Positions 16,918 through 25,733 of a stretch of DNA of 64,000 nt are shown one piece after another. The stretch is from Mycolicibacterium phlei (GTDB lineage Bacteria > Actinomycetota > Actinomycetes > Mycobacteriales > Mycobacteriaceae). Location of the stretch: the NCBI RefSeq assembly GCF_001583415.1, contig NZ_CP014475.1:1178001-1242000 (forward strand), given 5' to 3'. The translations under genes and the position numbers were made by a program. Position 1 is the first letter of the stretch. Each line of letters opens with the position of its first letter. Below the pieces are notes generated by a model, which had not been told where the DNA came from, did no database searches, and was given only the letters and a program-made list of their open reading frames with translations.

Positions 16918-19900
16918 CAGTCCTGCGCGGCGGTGACGGCGGCGACCGCCAGCGTGCGGTACAGCCCCGCGGCGACGTGGGTGTAGGAGTATCCGCTGGG
17001 AAGCGTCGGGAGTGTGGCCTGCTCGACGTTGTCGAGGCCGGTACCCACGGCGACGCCGTCGGAGCGCAGCAGGATGGTGTGCCCGTAGCCGGCGACCACC
17101 TGGGTGTAGGCGAGTCCCGGTGGCAGGTCCGGGATGTCGAGCACGTCGTTCGCCGAGTCTCCCCACGCGACGGCCGTGCCGTCGGAACGCAATGCCACGA
17201 CATGGAATCCGAAGACGTCCACCTGGGTGTAGGTGACACCCGGCGGCAGATCCGGGATGTCCAGTGCGTCGTAGTTGGTCTCGCCGACCCCGACCACGGT
17301 GCCGTCGGAGCGCAGCAGGAACGTGTTGGAGTACCCGGCGGCGACCTGGGTGTAGGTGACGCCCGGCGGCAGGTCCGGGATGTCGAGCTGACCGCTCTGG
17401 TTCGAGCCGACCGCGACGGCGACGCCATCGGAGCGCAGCAGCACGGTGTGCCGGTTCGACGAGGACACCTGGGTGTAGACGACACCCGCGGGCAGGTCCG
17501 GGATCTCGAGTTGTCCGTGGCTGTTGTTGCCGAGCACGTCGACGGTGCCGTCGGCGCGCAGCAGCACCGTGTGATCCGCGCCCACGGCCACCTGGGTGTA
17601 GGTGACACCCTCGGGCAGGTCGGCGAAGTTCAGCTGTCCGTAGGTGTTGTCGCCGATCCCGATCAGCACCCCATCGGAGCGCAGCAACACGATCTGGCGG
17701 TCCAGGCTGTCGCCACCGCTGACGGCGGTCCGGACGTAGGTCACCCCCGGCGGCAGGGCCGGGATGTCGACGTCGTAGCCGGCGACGACGACGTTGTTGA
17801 CGGTGCCGACGGTCACGGTCTTCGGGGCCGCGTCGAGTGTGCCGTCGGTTGCGGTCACGGTGACGACGAGCTGTCTGCCGGGATTGGCCAGGGCCCAGTC
17901 GGTATCGGTGACGGTGACGGTGAAGGTGTTGTCGTCGACGGCGGTGACGGTGACCTTGCCGGTGTCGGCGGGGGTGACGGTGACGCTCACGGGATCGCCG
18001 TCGGGGTCGGACGTCTCGACGGTGACGGTCCAGGTGTTGCCGGTGCCCGGATCCGACGTCACAGAGTCGATCAGCGGGGCCGCATTCGGCGCCTCGGTCA
18101 CGGTGACGGTGACCGTGGCGGTGCCGACGGTGCTGCCGTCGGAGGCCAGGTAGTGGAAGGTGTCGTCGCCGACGAACCCGGCGCCGGGGGTGTAGGTGAC
18201 GGTGCCGTCGGCGCCGAGTGACACCGTGCCGTTGGCCGCACCCCACACCGCGGTGATGGCCAGCGGGGTGCCGTCCGGGTCGGAGTCGTTGGCCAGCAAC
18301 GTGTTCGGGTCGATGGTCAGCGGTGTGTCCTCGACGGTGGTCAGGGTGTCGTCACCGGCGGCCGGTGCGGCGTTGACGATCGCGATCGCCACGGAGTGCG
18401 CCAGGCCGGCGGAGACCTGCGTGTAGGCGACACCGGGCGGCGGCGCCGGCACGGTGGCCTGCCCGTTGTAGTTTCCGCCCGCTCCGACGACGACCCCGTC
18501 GGAGCGCACCAGCAGGGTGTGGTGCCCGCCCGCGACGACCCCCGTATAGACCAGGCCCGGCGGGAGATCCGGAAGATTGCGCTGCTCGAACTCGTTCCAG
18601 CCGATCGCGACCGCGACGCCGTCGGAGCGCAGCAGCACGGAGTTGTAGCCGCTCGCCGAGACCTGCGTGTAGATCACCCCGGCGGGCAGAGTCGGGATGC
18701 TGCTCTGTCCCTCGCTGTTGTCGCCGATCCCGACGACGCTGCCGTCGGAGCGCAGCAGCAGCGTGTGGTCATAGCCCGCCGCGACACCGGTGTAGACGAC
18801 GCCGTCGGGCAGGTCCGGAATGCTGATCTGGCCCAGGGTGTCGTCGCCGACCGCGACGACGGTGCCGTCGGACAGCAGCGCCACGGTGTGCCGGTTGCCG
18901 CCGACGATCTGCGTGTAGGTGAGCCCGGCGGGCGGATCGGGGAGGTCGAGCTGGCCGTGGCCGTTGGCGCCGGTCCCGACGACGACGCCGTCGGAACGCA
19001 GCAGCACCGTGTGGTTGTACCCCGCGCCGATGTTCACATAGGTGACGCCGTCGGGCAGCTCCGGGATGTTCAGTTGGCCGAAGTCATTGGCACCGACCCC
19101 GACGACGGAGCCGTCGGAGCGCAGCAGCACGGTGTGCGAGCCGCCGGTGGCGACCCGCGTGTAGGTCACCCCGGGCGGCAGGGCCGGGATGTTCGAATGA
19201 GCACCGACCGCGACCACGTTGTTGACCGTGCCGATCGTCAGGGTGACCGGGGCGGCGTCGAGCGCACCGTCGGTGGCGGTGACCGTGACCTCGAGCTGCC
19301 TGCCGGGATTGGCTCTGGCCCAGTCGGTGTCGGTGACGGTCACGGTGTAGGTGTTGGTCTCGCCGTCGACGGCGGTGACGCTGACCTTGCCGGTGTCGGC
19401 GGGGGTGACGGTGACGGTGACGGGATCGCCGTCGGGATCGGAGGTTTCGACGACAACGGTCCACGAGTTACCCGTGCCCGGGTCCGACGTCACCGACTCG
19501 ATGACCGGGGCGTCGTTGGGCGCGGCGGTCAGGTTGACGGTGACGGTGGCGGTCCTGGTGTGGCGGCCGTCCGGTGCGAAGAGGCCGAACAGACCGTGCA
19601 GATGTGTGTACGCGTCGCTGGCGGTGATGGTGAACGTGTCGGTACCGGCGTACGACGGGTCGGTCAGCGTGTAGGTGAACGTGCCGTCCGGGTTGACCGT
19701 CACGCTGCCGTGCGCGCCGTCGGTGGCGGTGTAGCGCAGCACATCTCCGTCGTAGTCATCGAAATCGATTGCCCCGGTGACGATCACGTCGCCGTCGTCG
19801 GTGAGCTCGGTGGTGCTGATGGTGACGCCCTGCGCGGTGGGGGTGTCGTTGTAGAAGAACGACTCCACCCGCCGGTACACCGCCCACATCGCGGCCAGCA

Positions 19901-20642
19901 GCGGGTTCGGGGTCGGGCTGCCCGGGGCCGGGGTCGGGCTGAACCCGAAGACGCCGAGGAAACCGAGCACCAGCTGGCGGATCGGCCGGAACTCCGGGGT
20001 CTGCGTGGGGGTGATGGTGGTGACGGTCGCGGTGGCGGTCGGCGGCCGCAGCAGCGGCGGCGCGTCCTGGGTGTCGGTGTCCGCCGCGGCGGTGCTGAAC
20101 CCGGCGAAGACCGCTGCCTCGTCGGTGTGGACGTCGGGGTCGTCGTCGGGGTCAACGGTCGGTTCGGGATCGGGATCGGGATCGGGCTCCGGCGCGGGCG
20201 GCGGGGCCGGGGCCGGCTGCTGGTTCTTCTGCGGCGCGGGTTCGGCGTCGTCTACCGGCTCGGGGTCGGGCTCGGGTTCCGGTTCGAGGTCGGCGTCGAG
20301 GTTGCCGGGGTCCTCGAAGTCGTCGGGTTCCGGTTCCTCCTCCTCCTCCTCCTCTTCGGGGTCCGACGAGGTGTTCGTCTGCGCGCTGACGGTGGTGGGC
20401 GGCGAGTCTTTGATCTGCACGTCGCCGGGGTCGGTGTCGTCGTTGCCGGTGGGTTCCTGCCCGGTGGTCTCAGCGGACTCGGTGGAGGGGGCGTCGGATT
20501 CGGTGGCCCAGGCGACGGGCTGGCCGTTGATGACGGCGGCGCCGATACCGGTGACGACGGCTCCCGCCCGCAGCCAGCGCACCACCCTCTCGGTGTCGCG
20601 ACGGTTCTTGCGGTGCTTCTTGCTCGGTTTGGGCTTGGCCAT
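16917..20642 (-). CDS. Exported RCC1-repeat and Ig-like (VCBS/cadherin-type) protein
   Basis: A 1241-residue predicted surface or secreted protein. A Lys/Arg-rich start (KPSKKHRKNRR) precedes a hydrophobic export segment (WLRAGAVVTGIGAAVINGQP). A low-complexity acidic/Pro region (about 50-190) follows. Ig/VCBS-like repeats occupy about 270-476, with another Ig-like segment at about 752-949. Two blocks of RCC1-like repeats (about 476-752 and 949-1241) repeat HTVLLRSDGxVVGxGxNxxGQ every 42-48 residues. Each block has about seven units, enough for a closed propeller. The ATG at 20642 has GAGGA upstream, unlike earlier ATGs. It is the first gene of a coupled trio with the sigma-4-like and LuxR genes. 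Ligand unknown. Confidence 0.85.
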   Translation of the reverse strand: MAKPKPSKKHRKNRRDTERVVRWLRAGAVVTGIGAAVINGQPVAWATESDAPSTESAETTGQEPTGNDDTDPGDVQIKDSPPTTVSAQTNTSSDPEEEEEEEEPEPDDFEDPGNLDADLEPEPEPDPEPVDDAEPAPQKNQQPAPAPPPAPEPDPDPDPEPTVDPDDDPDVHTDEAAVFAGFSTAAADTDTQDAPPLLRPPTATATVTTITPTQTPEFRPIRQLVLGFLGVFGFSPTPAPGSPTPNPLLAAMWAVYRRVESFFYNDTPTAQGVTISTTELTDDGDVIVTGAIDFDDYDGDVLRYTATDGAHGSVTVNPDGTFTYTLTDPSYAGTDTFTITASDAYTHLHGLFGLFAPDGRHTRTATVTVNLTAAPNDAPVIESVTSDPGTGNSWTVVVETSDPDGDPVTVTVTPADTGKVSVTAVDGETNTYTVTVTDTDWARANPGRQLEVTVTATDGALDAAPVTLTIGTVNNVVAVGAHSNIPALPPGVTYTRVATGGSHTVLLRSDGSVVGVGANDFGQLNIPELPDGVTYVNIGAGYNHTVLLRSDGVVVGTGANGHGQLDLPDPPAGLTYTQIVGGNRHTVALLSDGTVVAVGDDTLGQISIPDLPDGVVYTGVAAGYDHTLLLRSDGSVVGIGDNSEGQSSIPTLPAGVIYTQVSASGYNSVLLRSDGVAVAIGWNEFEQRNLPDLPPGLVYTGVVAGGHHTLLVRSDGVVVGAGGNYNGQATVPAPPPGVAYTQVSAGLAHSVAIAIVNAAPAAGDDTLTTVEDTPLTIDPNTLLANDSDPDGTPLAITAVWGAANGTVSLGADGTVTYTPGAGFVGDDTFHYLASDGSTVGTATVTVTVTEAPNAAPLIDSVTSDPGTGNTWTVTVETSDPDGDPVSVTVTPADTGKVTVTAVDDNTFTVTVTDTDWALANPGRQLVVTVTATDGTLDAAPKTVTVGTVNNVVVAGYDVDIPALPPGVTYVRTAVSGGDSLDRQIVLLRSDGVLIGIGDNTYGQLNFADLPEGVTYTQVAVGADHTVLLRADGTVDVLGNNSHGQLEIPDLPAGVVYTQVSSSNRHTVLLRSDGVAVAVGSNQSGQLDIPDLPPGVTYTQVAAGYSNTFLLRSDGTVVGVGETNYDALDIPDLPPGVTYTQVDVFGFHVVALRSDGTAVAWGDSANDVLDIPDLPPGLAYTQVVAGYGHTILLRSDGVAVGTGLDNVEQATLPTLPSGYSYTHVAAGLYRTLAVAAVTAAQD

Positions 20643-20763
20643 CGCGGGATCCTCTGCTGCAGGCATGACGGTGCAGATTGACCCTGACCGCTCGGGCTGC
20701 CGATCGGCCCCGTAGTGCACTACTTGGATTTGCCGGGACCGCTACTTGTTTTCCGGACGTGAG

Positions 20764-22449
20764 TCAGGCGCGGCGGAGGCGCTCGGCCAGGCCGGACGCC
20801 CGGATGGCCCGCCGCTGGACCGCCGCGCGCACCGACGACTCCGGCCCGACGACGCGCACCCGCTTCTTCGCCCTGGTCACCGCGGTGTAGAACAGCTCGC
20901 GGGTCAACAGCCGCGAGTCGTCGGACGGCAGCAGCACGGTCACCTCGTCGGCCTGGCTGCCCTGCGACTTGTGGATCGTCATCGCGTGCATGGTCTCGAC
21001 CTCGGCGAGCCGACTGGTCGCGAACTCCAGCCGCTGTGTCCCGGCGATCACCGCCCGCAGCGTGCCGTCGCGCACCACCGTCACCCCGGTGTCGCCGTTG
21101 TACAGGCCCAGCCCGTAGTCGTTCGCCGTCACCAGCACCGGCCGGCCCGGGTACCACGGCGACCAGATCGGTTCGCCGGTGGCCTCGGCCAGCCACCGCT
21201 CGATCTGGTGGTTCCAGTACCGCACGCCGGCCGGGCCGCGCCGGTGCGCGCACAGCAGCCGGTGTTCGTCGAGCACCTCCAGCGCGGTCTGGTCGTCGCC
21301 GAGCACCGCGGCCTTCCGCAGCTCCGTCACCCACGGCACCAGCACCGCGCGCAGCGGCTCCGACGGGTCCTCGGCCTCGATCCACTCGATGTGCTCGCCG
21401 CCGTCGCGCAGCACCTCGACCACACCGTCGGCGTCGCCGGCGCGGATCGCCGAGGCCAGCGCCCCGATGCTCTCCCCGAACCGGTGCGACGTCTTGAGCT
21501 GCGCGATCCGGCCCGCGCCGAGCCCGTCGACCAGGTCGGCGAGCACCGCGCCGGCCTCCACCGACGCCAGCTGGTCCGGATCCCCGACCAGCACCAGCCG
21601 GGCGTCGGGCCGCACCGCCTCCAGCAGCCGCGCCATCATCGTCAGCGACACCATCGACGTCTCGTCGACGACGATCACGTCGTGCGGCAACCGGTTGCCG
21701 CGGTGGTGGCGGAACCGCGCCGACGTGTCCGGCCTGCTGCCCAGCAGCCGGTGCAGCGTGGTCGCGTGCATTCCCGACAGCGCGGCGCGGTCGGCCTCCG
21801 GCAGCTTGTCGAGCTCGGTCTGCACCGCCTCCTGCAGTCGCGCCGCCGCCTTGCCGGTCGGTGCCGCCAGCGCCACCCGCAGCCGGGTGCCGCCGGCCAG
21901 CAGCGCCAGCAGCCGCGCCACCGTCGTCGTCTTGCCGGTGCCCGGACCACCGGTCAGCACCGTAAGTCCCTGTGAGAGCGCCAGTTCCGCGGCCGCGCGC
22001 TGTTCCTCGAAACCCGGCGGGAACAGCCGCCCGACATCCGGGGCGGCCGCGGCAGGCCTGGAGGAAACCATCGCCAGGATGTCGTCGCACACCTGCTGCT
22101 CTTCGAGCCAGTACCGGTCCAGGTACAGCAGGTCGCCGTCGACGCGCAGCACCGGCGGATCGTTGGTCAGCGGATGCGCGTGCACCGCCGCCAGCCAGTC
22201 GTCGACGGCGGGCCACGGCAGCCCGTCGACCGGCACCTGCGCGGCCACCGTCCGCAGATCCAGGCACACCGACCCGGTGCGCAGCGCCCGCACCACCAGC
22301 GCGATCGCCAGCTCGACGACCTCGTCGCGCGCCCGTGCCAGCGTGCAGAGTCGTTGCGCCACATGCACATCCGGGGCGTCGATGACTTCCGTGTCGGTGA
22401 ACGTCTTCAGCAGGCCCTCCGCGGCCACCGACCGCCGCCACTCGGTCAT
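20764..22449 (-). CDS. recD: Exodeoxyribonuclease V subunit alpha, RecD
   Basis: A 561-residue SF1B 5'-3' helicase, the RecD subunit of RecBCD. Walker A is LTGGPGTGKTTT, with DEAD-like VIVVDETSMVS and LVLVGDPDQLASVEAG following. The C-terminal helicase part includes AMTIHKSQGSQ and FYTAVTRAKKRV. The ATG at 22449 overlaps the recB stop in an ATGA, so the two are translationally coupled. It is the last gene of the minus-strand recC-recB-recD operon, the same order as in M. tuberculosis. Confidence 0.95.
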   Translation of the reverse strand: MTEWRRSVAAEGLLKTFTDTEVIDAPDVHVAQRLCTLARARDEVVELAIALVVRALRTGSVCLDLRTVAAQVPVDGLPWPAVDDWLAAVHAHPLTNDPPVLRVDGDLLYLDRYWLEEQQVCDDILAMVSSRPAAAAPDVGRLFPPGFEEQRAAAELALSQGLTVLTGGPGTGKTTTVARLLALLAGGTRLRVALAAPTGKAAARLQEAVQTELDKLPEADRAALSGMHATTLHRLLGSRPDTSARFRHHRGNRLPHDVIVVDETSMVSLTMMARLLEAVRPDARLVLVGDPDQLASVEAGAVLADLVDGLGAGRIAQLKTSHRFGESIGALASAIRAGDADGVVEVLRDGGEHIEWIEAEDPSEPLRAVLVPWVTELRKAAVLGDDQTALEVLDEHRLLCAHRRGPAGVRYWNHQIERWLAEATGEPIWSPWYPGRPVLVTANDYGLGLYNGDTGVTVVRDGTLRAVIAGTQRLEFATSRLAEVETMHAMTIHKSQGSQADEVTVLLPSDDSRLLTRELFYTAVTRAKKRVRVVGPESSVRAAVQRRAIRASGLAERLRRA

Positions 22450-25400
22450 GCCGCCACCCGCCCCGCGTCGAGCAGATCCGACAGCGCCACGATCAGCTCC
22501 TCCGGCGGCTGCCAGCTGAACACCCCGGCCGGATGCCCGTCGACCACCGGGGTCGACGGCCCGCACATCCCGCGCAGGAACAGGTACAGCACCCCGCCCA
22601 GATGGTGGTCCGGTGAGTACCCGCGCAGCCGCCAGCGCAGGAAGCGGTGCAGCACAACGCTGTACAGCAGCGCCTGCAGCGGGTAGTCGGAGTGCAGCAT
22701 CGCCTCGACCAGCCGCGGGCGCGCGTAGTCGGCGGCGGTCAGCGGGCGCGTCGGGTCACCGAGCCAGTTCGTCTTGTAGTCGACGACGAGATACCGGTCG
22801 CCGAGGCGCAGCACCGCGTCCACCGACCCCGACAGGTAGCCCTTCAACGGCTGGCGGCCCAGGCCGGGGCCCTGCAGCCGGTCGGCGTACACCCGCAGCG
22901 GGTCGTCGTCCGGGAGATGCTCGGCCAGCAGGGCGCCCACGTGTTCGAGCCGGATGTCGGGCGCCGATGTGCGCAGATCGCCGCCGGCCAGCGGGAATTC
23001 GAACTCCATCTCCCGCATCCGGTCGGCCAGCCCGATCTGGCGCAGCGTCACCCCGTCGGCCAGCGGGCCCAGCGGGGTGTCGTGCATCGGCACCATCGCC
23101 GCGGCCAGGTCCTCGGGCGGCACGTCGACCGGCCACCACACCAGGTGCTCGCGGATCGTCGCCTCCAGCTCGGCGGCCAGGTCGGGGGCGAACGGGTCGG
23201 CGTTCTCCAGCACCGCGTGCACCAGCGACCCGAACTTCGCGCCGGTCGGCAGCTCGGCCATCGGCGACGGCACGTCCGCGCCGACTGCCGGTTCGGTCAG
23301 CGCGATCTCGGCCACCTCGTCGTCGAGTTCGGACACCTCGGGTTCGCTGCTCACCGGCGTCGGCTCCACGTCCCGGATCAGCCCGCTGTAGGACGTGCGC
23401 TTCCACGCGGTGTCGATCGAGCGGTGGAAGTGGCGCGCCTCGAACGGCCCGACGGCGGTATCCGACGGCCGCGCGGGCACCGTGCACGGCACCGCGTCCT
23501 CGATCACCGGCCCGCCGACGGCCTCCCACTCGCGGAACCGGGCCAGCGCGTCGTCGTCGGAAACCTTTGGCGGCACAACGGTGTCGGGCACCATCGCCTC
23601 ACCAGGGCGGCGGCCGCGCAGCAGCCGCGACAGCCCGCCGTTGACCTCGTCGCGCGACGGCGCCCACCACGCCACCAGCTGCGACTGGGCGCGCGTCATC
23701 GCGACGTACATCAGCCGGCTGTCGTCGCTGGCGTCCTCGGCGCGGCCCAGCCGCTGCACCTGGTTGAAGTCCGGGCTGTCCGGCCCGCCGATGTGCAGGC
23801 AGCGGGTCTCGCCCTCGTGGTAGAGCACGATCTCGGGATCGCGGACGTAGCGGTTGAACGCGAACGGCAGGTACACGATCGGGAACTGCAGGCCCTTGGC
23901 GACGAACACCGTCATCACCTGCACGGCCGCGGCATCGGTGTCGAGACGGCGGAACCGTTCGGCGGCGCCGCTGCCCTCCTCGCGCTGGGTGCGCAGCCAG
24001 TCCCGCAGCGCGGGCAGCGTGAGGTGTTCGCGGTGCGCGGCCTCCTGCAGCAGCTGTGTGACGTGCGCGAGGTCGGTCATCAGCCGGTCGCCGTTCTGCC
24101 ACGACAGCACCCGGTCGCTCATCCCGGCCAACTTGGCGGCCTCGAAGATCGCCGCGACCCCGCGCTCACGGGCGTGACTCGCCCACTCCCGCAACGTCTC
24201 CGCGATCCGGTCGGTCAGCGCGTCACCGCCGGCCACCAGCGACTCGGCGGTCTCGCCGAAGAACATCGTCGCCGCCGCGGCGCGCACCACCCCGGGCCGG
24301 TGCGGCTGGTCGAACGCCTCCAGCAGCGCCAGCCAGTCCGCGGCGGCGTCGGAGCTGAAGATGTCCGAGTCGCCGGTGTAGACGGCGGGGATCCCGGCGT
24401 CGCACAGCGCCTTGTAGCAGACGCGGGCGTCCTTGTGGGTCTCGACGATCACCGCGATGTCACCGGCGCCCAGTGTGCGGCCGTCGAACGTCGCGCCCGA
24501 GGCCAGCAGCGCGCCGATGTCGGCGGCCAGGTCGCGGGAGATGTAGGTGCGCAGCTGGTCGATCGCCGGGGTGCGGGTCTGGCTGACGCCCAACGCATCC
24601 CGGCGCACCACCCGCAGCCGGAACGGGTCACCGTACGGCGCCCCGACCAGCCGGGAGCCGGTGTGGTGGGCCTCGACGTCGTGCACGACGATCTGCTCGT
24701 GGCCCAGTTGCGCGCCGCGAAGCACCGCCTGCAGCCGATCGACCAGCGCCTTGTCGCTGCGCCAGTTGGTGCCCAGCGTCATCTGCGCGTCGGCCTTCGA
24801 CGCCGCGCTCAGGTACGTGACGATGTCGCCGCCGCGGAACGCGTAGATCGCCTGCTTCGGGTCGCCGATCAGGATCAGCGTGGAGCGGCCGGTGAACGCC
24901 CGGTCGATCACCTTCCACTGCACCGGGTCGGTGTCCTGGAACTCGTCGACCATCACGATCGGCCAGCGCTGCGGCATCCGCACCTGCGCGGCCGAGTCGT
25001 CGGAGTCCAGGGCGTCGGCCAGCCGGCTCAGCAGGTCGTCGTAGCCGAGGATGCCGCGCTGGCGTTTGCGCTTATCCAGTTCGGCGAGAACGTCGTTGGC
25101 GAACCGCAGACACACCGCGGCGCGCGACTCCGGCTCCGGGTCGCGCGGGCGCAGCTCGGTGGCCGGCTTGTTCACCACCTCCTTGGCCAGTTCCAGCGCG
25201 TCCTTGTAGGGCAGCAGCGGGTCGCGGTCACGGCCGAAGTGCGCCAGGTAGAGGTCGTCGACGATCTCGGTGACCAGGTCGTCGAGGTTGTCGACCAGCG
25301 TCACCCCGGAATCGGTGTCACCCGCGACGCCCAGCGAGCGCAGCACCAGCTGGCAGAACTGGTGGGTGGTGGCGATGGTGGCGGCGTCGAACGCGGCCAG

Positions 25401-25727
25401 CGCGTCGCGCAGATTGCGTTCCCGCGCCGCCAACTCGTCGGCGGTCCCGGTCAGCAGATAGTCGATCAGCTCGGTGCGCGACGCCGGCGGATCGGCGAAA
25501 GCCGTTACCGCGTCCACGATCTGGCGGCGCACCCGGTCACGCAGCTCCTGGCTGGCGGCGCGGCTGAACGTGATCAGCAGCATCTGGTCCAGCGTCGCGA
25601 CACCCTCGGCCACGTACCGGGTGACCAGCCCGGCCAGCGCGAACGTCTTGCCCGTGCCCGCACTGGCCTCCAGCACCGTCGTGGTGCGCGGTGCGGGCAG
25701 CGGTCCCAGCAGATCAAACGGTTGCAT
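22446..25727 (-). CDS. recB: Exodeoxyribonuclease V subunit beta, RecB
   Basis: A 1093-residue SF1A helicase-nuclease. Walker A is LEASAGTGKTFALAG (about 20-34), the DEAD-like box is VDEFQDTDPVQWK, and VFVAKGLQFPIVYLPF is a later helicase motif. The C-terminal PD-(D/E)XK nuclease motif is LVVDYKTNWLGD. It unwinds and degrades DNA from double-strand ends together with RecC and RecD. It starts 6 bases after recC and overlaps recD at its end. Confidence 0.96.
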   Translation of the reverse strand: MQPFDLLGPLPAPRTTTVLEASAGTGKTFALAGLVTRYVAEGVATLDQMLLITFSRAASQELRDRVRRQIVDAVTAFADPPASRTELIDYLLTGTADELAARERNLRDALAAFDAATIATTHQFCQLVLRSLGVAGDTDSGVTLVDNLDDLVTEIVDDLYLAHFGRDRDPLLPYKDALELAKEVVNKPATELRPRDPEPESRAAVCLRFANDVLAELDKRKRQRGILGYDDLLSRLADALDSDDSAAQVRMPQRWPIVMVDEFQDTDPVQWKVIDRAFTGRSTLILIGDPKQAIYAFRGGDIVTYLSAASKADAQMTLGTNWRSDKALVDRLQAVLRGAQLGHEQIVVHDVEAHHTGSRLVGAPYGDPFRLRVVRRDALGVSQTRTPAIDQLRTYISRDLAADIGALLASGATFDGRTLGAGDIAVIVETHKDARVCYKALCDAGIPAVYTGDSDIFSSDAAADWLALLEAFDQPHRPGVVRAAAATMFFGETAESLVAGGDALTDRIAETLREWASHARERGVAAIFEAAKLAGMSDRVLSWQNGDRLMTDLAHVTQLLQEAAHREHLTLPALRDWLRTQREEGSGAAERFRRLDTDAAAVQVMTVFVAKGLQFPIVYLPFAFNRYVRDPEIVLYHEGETRCLHIGGPDSPDFNQVQRLGRAEDASDDSRLMYVAMTRAQSQLVAWWAPSRDEVNGGLSRLLRGRRPGEAMVPDTVVPPKVSDDDALARFREWEAVGGPVIEDAVPCTVPARPSDTAVGPFEARHFHRSIDTAWKRTSYSGLIRDVEPTPVSSEPEVSELDDEVAEIALTEPAVGADVPSPMAELPTGAKFGSLVHAVLENADPFAPDLAAELEATIREHLVWWPVDVPPEDLAAAMVPMHDTPLGPLADGVTLRQIGLADRMREMEFEFPLAGGDLRTSAPDIRLEHVGALLAEHLPDDDPLRVYADRLQGPGLGRQPLKGYLSGSVDAVLRLGDRYLVVDYKTNWLGDPTRPLTAADYARPRLVEAMLHSDYPLQALLYSVVLHRFLRWRLRGYSPDHHLGGVLYLFLRGMCGPSTPVVDGHPAGVFSWQPPEELIVALSDLLDAGRVAA

Positions 25728-25733
25728 CAGCTC

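Noticed and set aside
17000..19215. Regularly spaced repeats that could suggest a CRISPR array
   Set aside because: They are protein-coding RCC1 repeats with a period of about 130 bases, degenerate and in frame.
18396..20681. A 761-codon plus-strand frame opposite the RCC1-repeat gene
   Set aside because: It is Gly/Val/Asp-rich low-complexity sequence caused by the repetitive antisense gene; it has no motifs or ribosome site.
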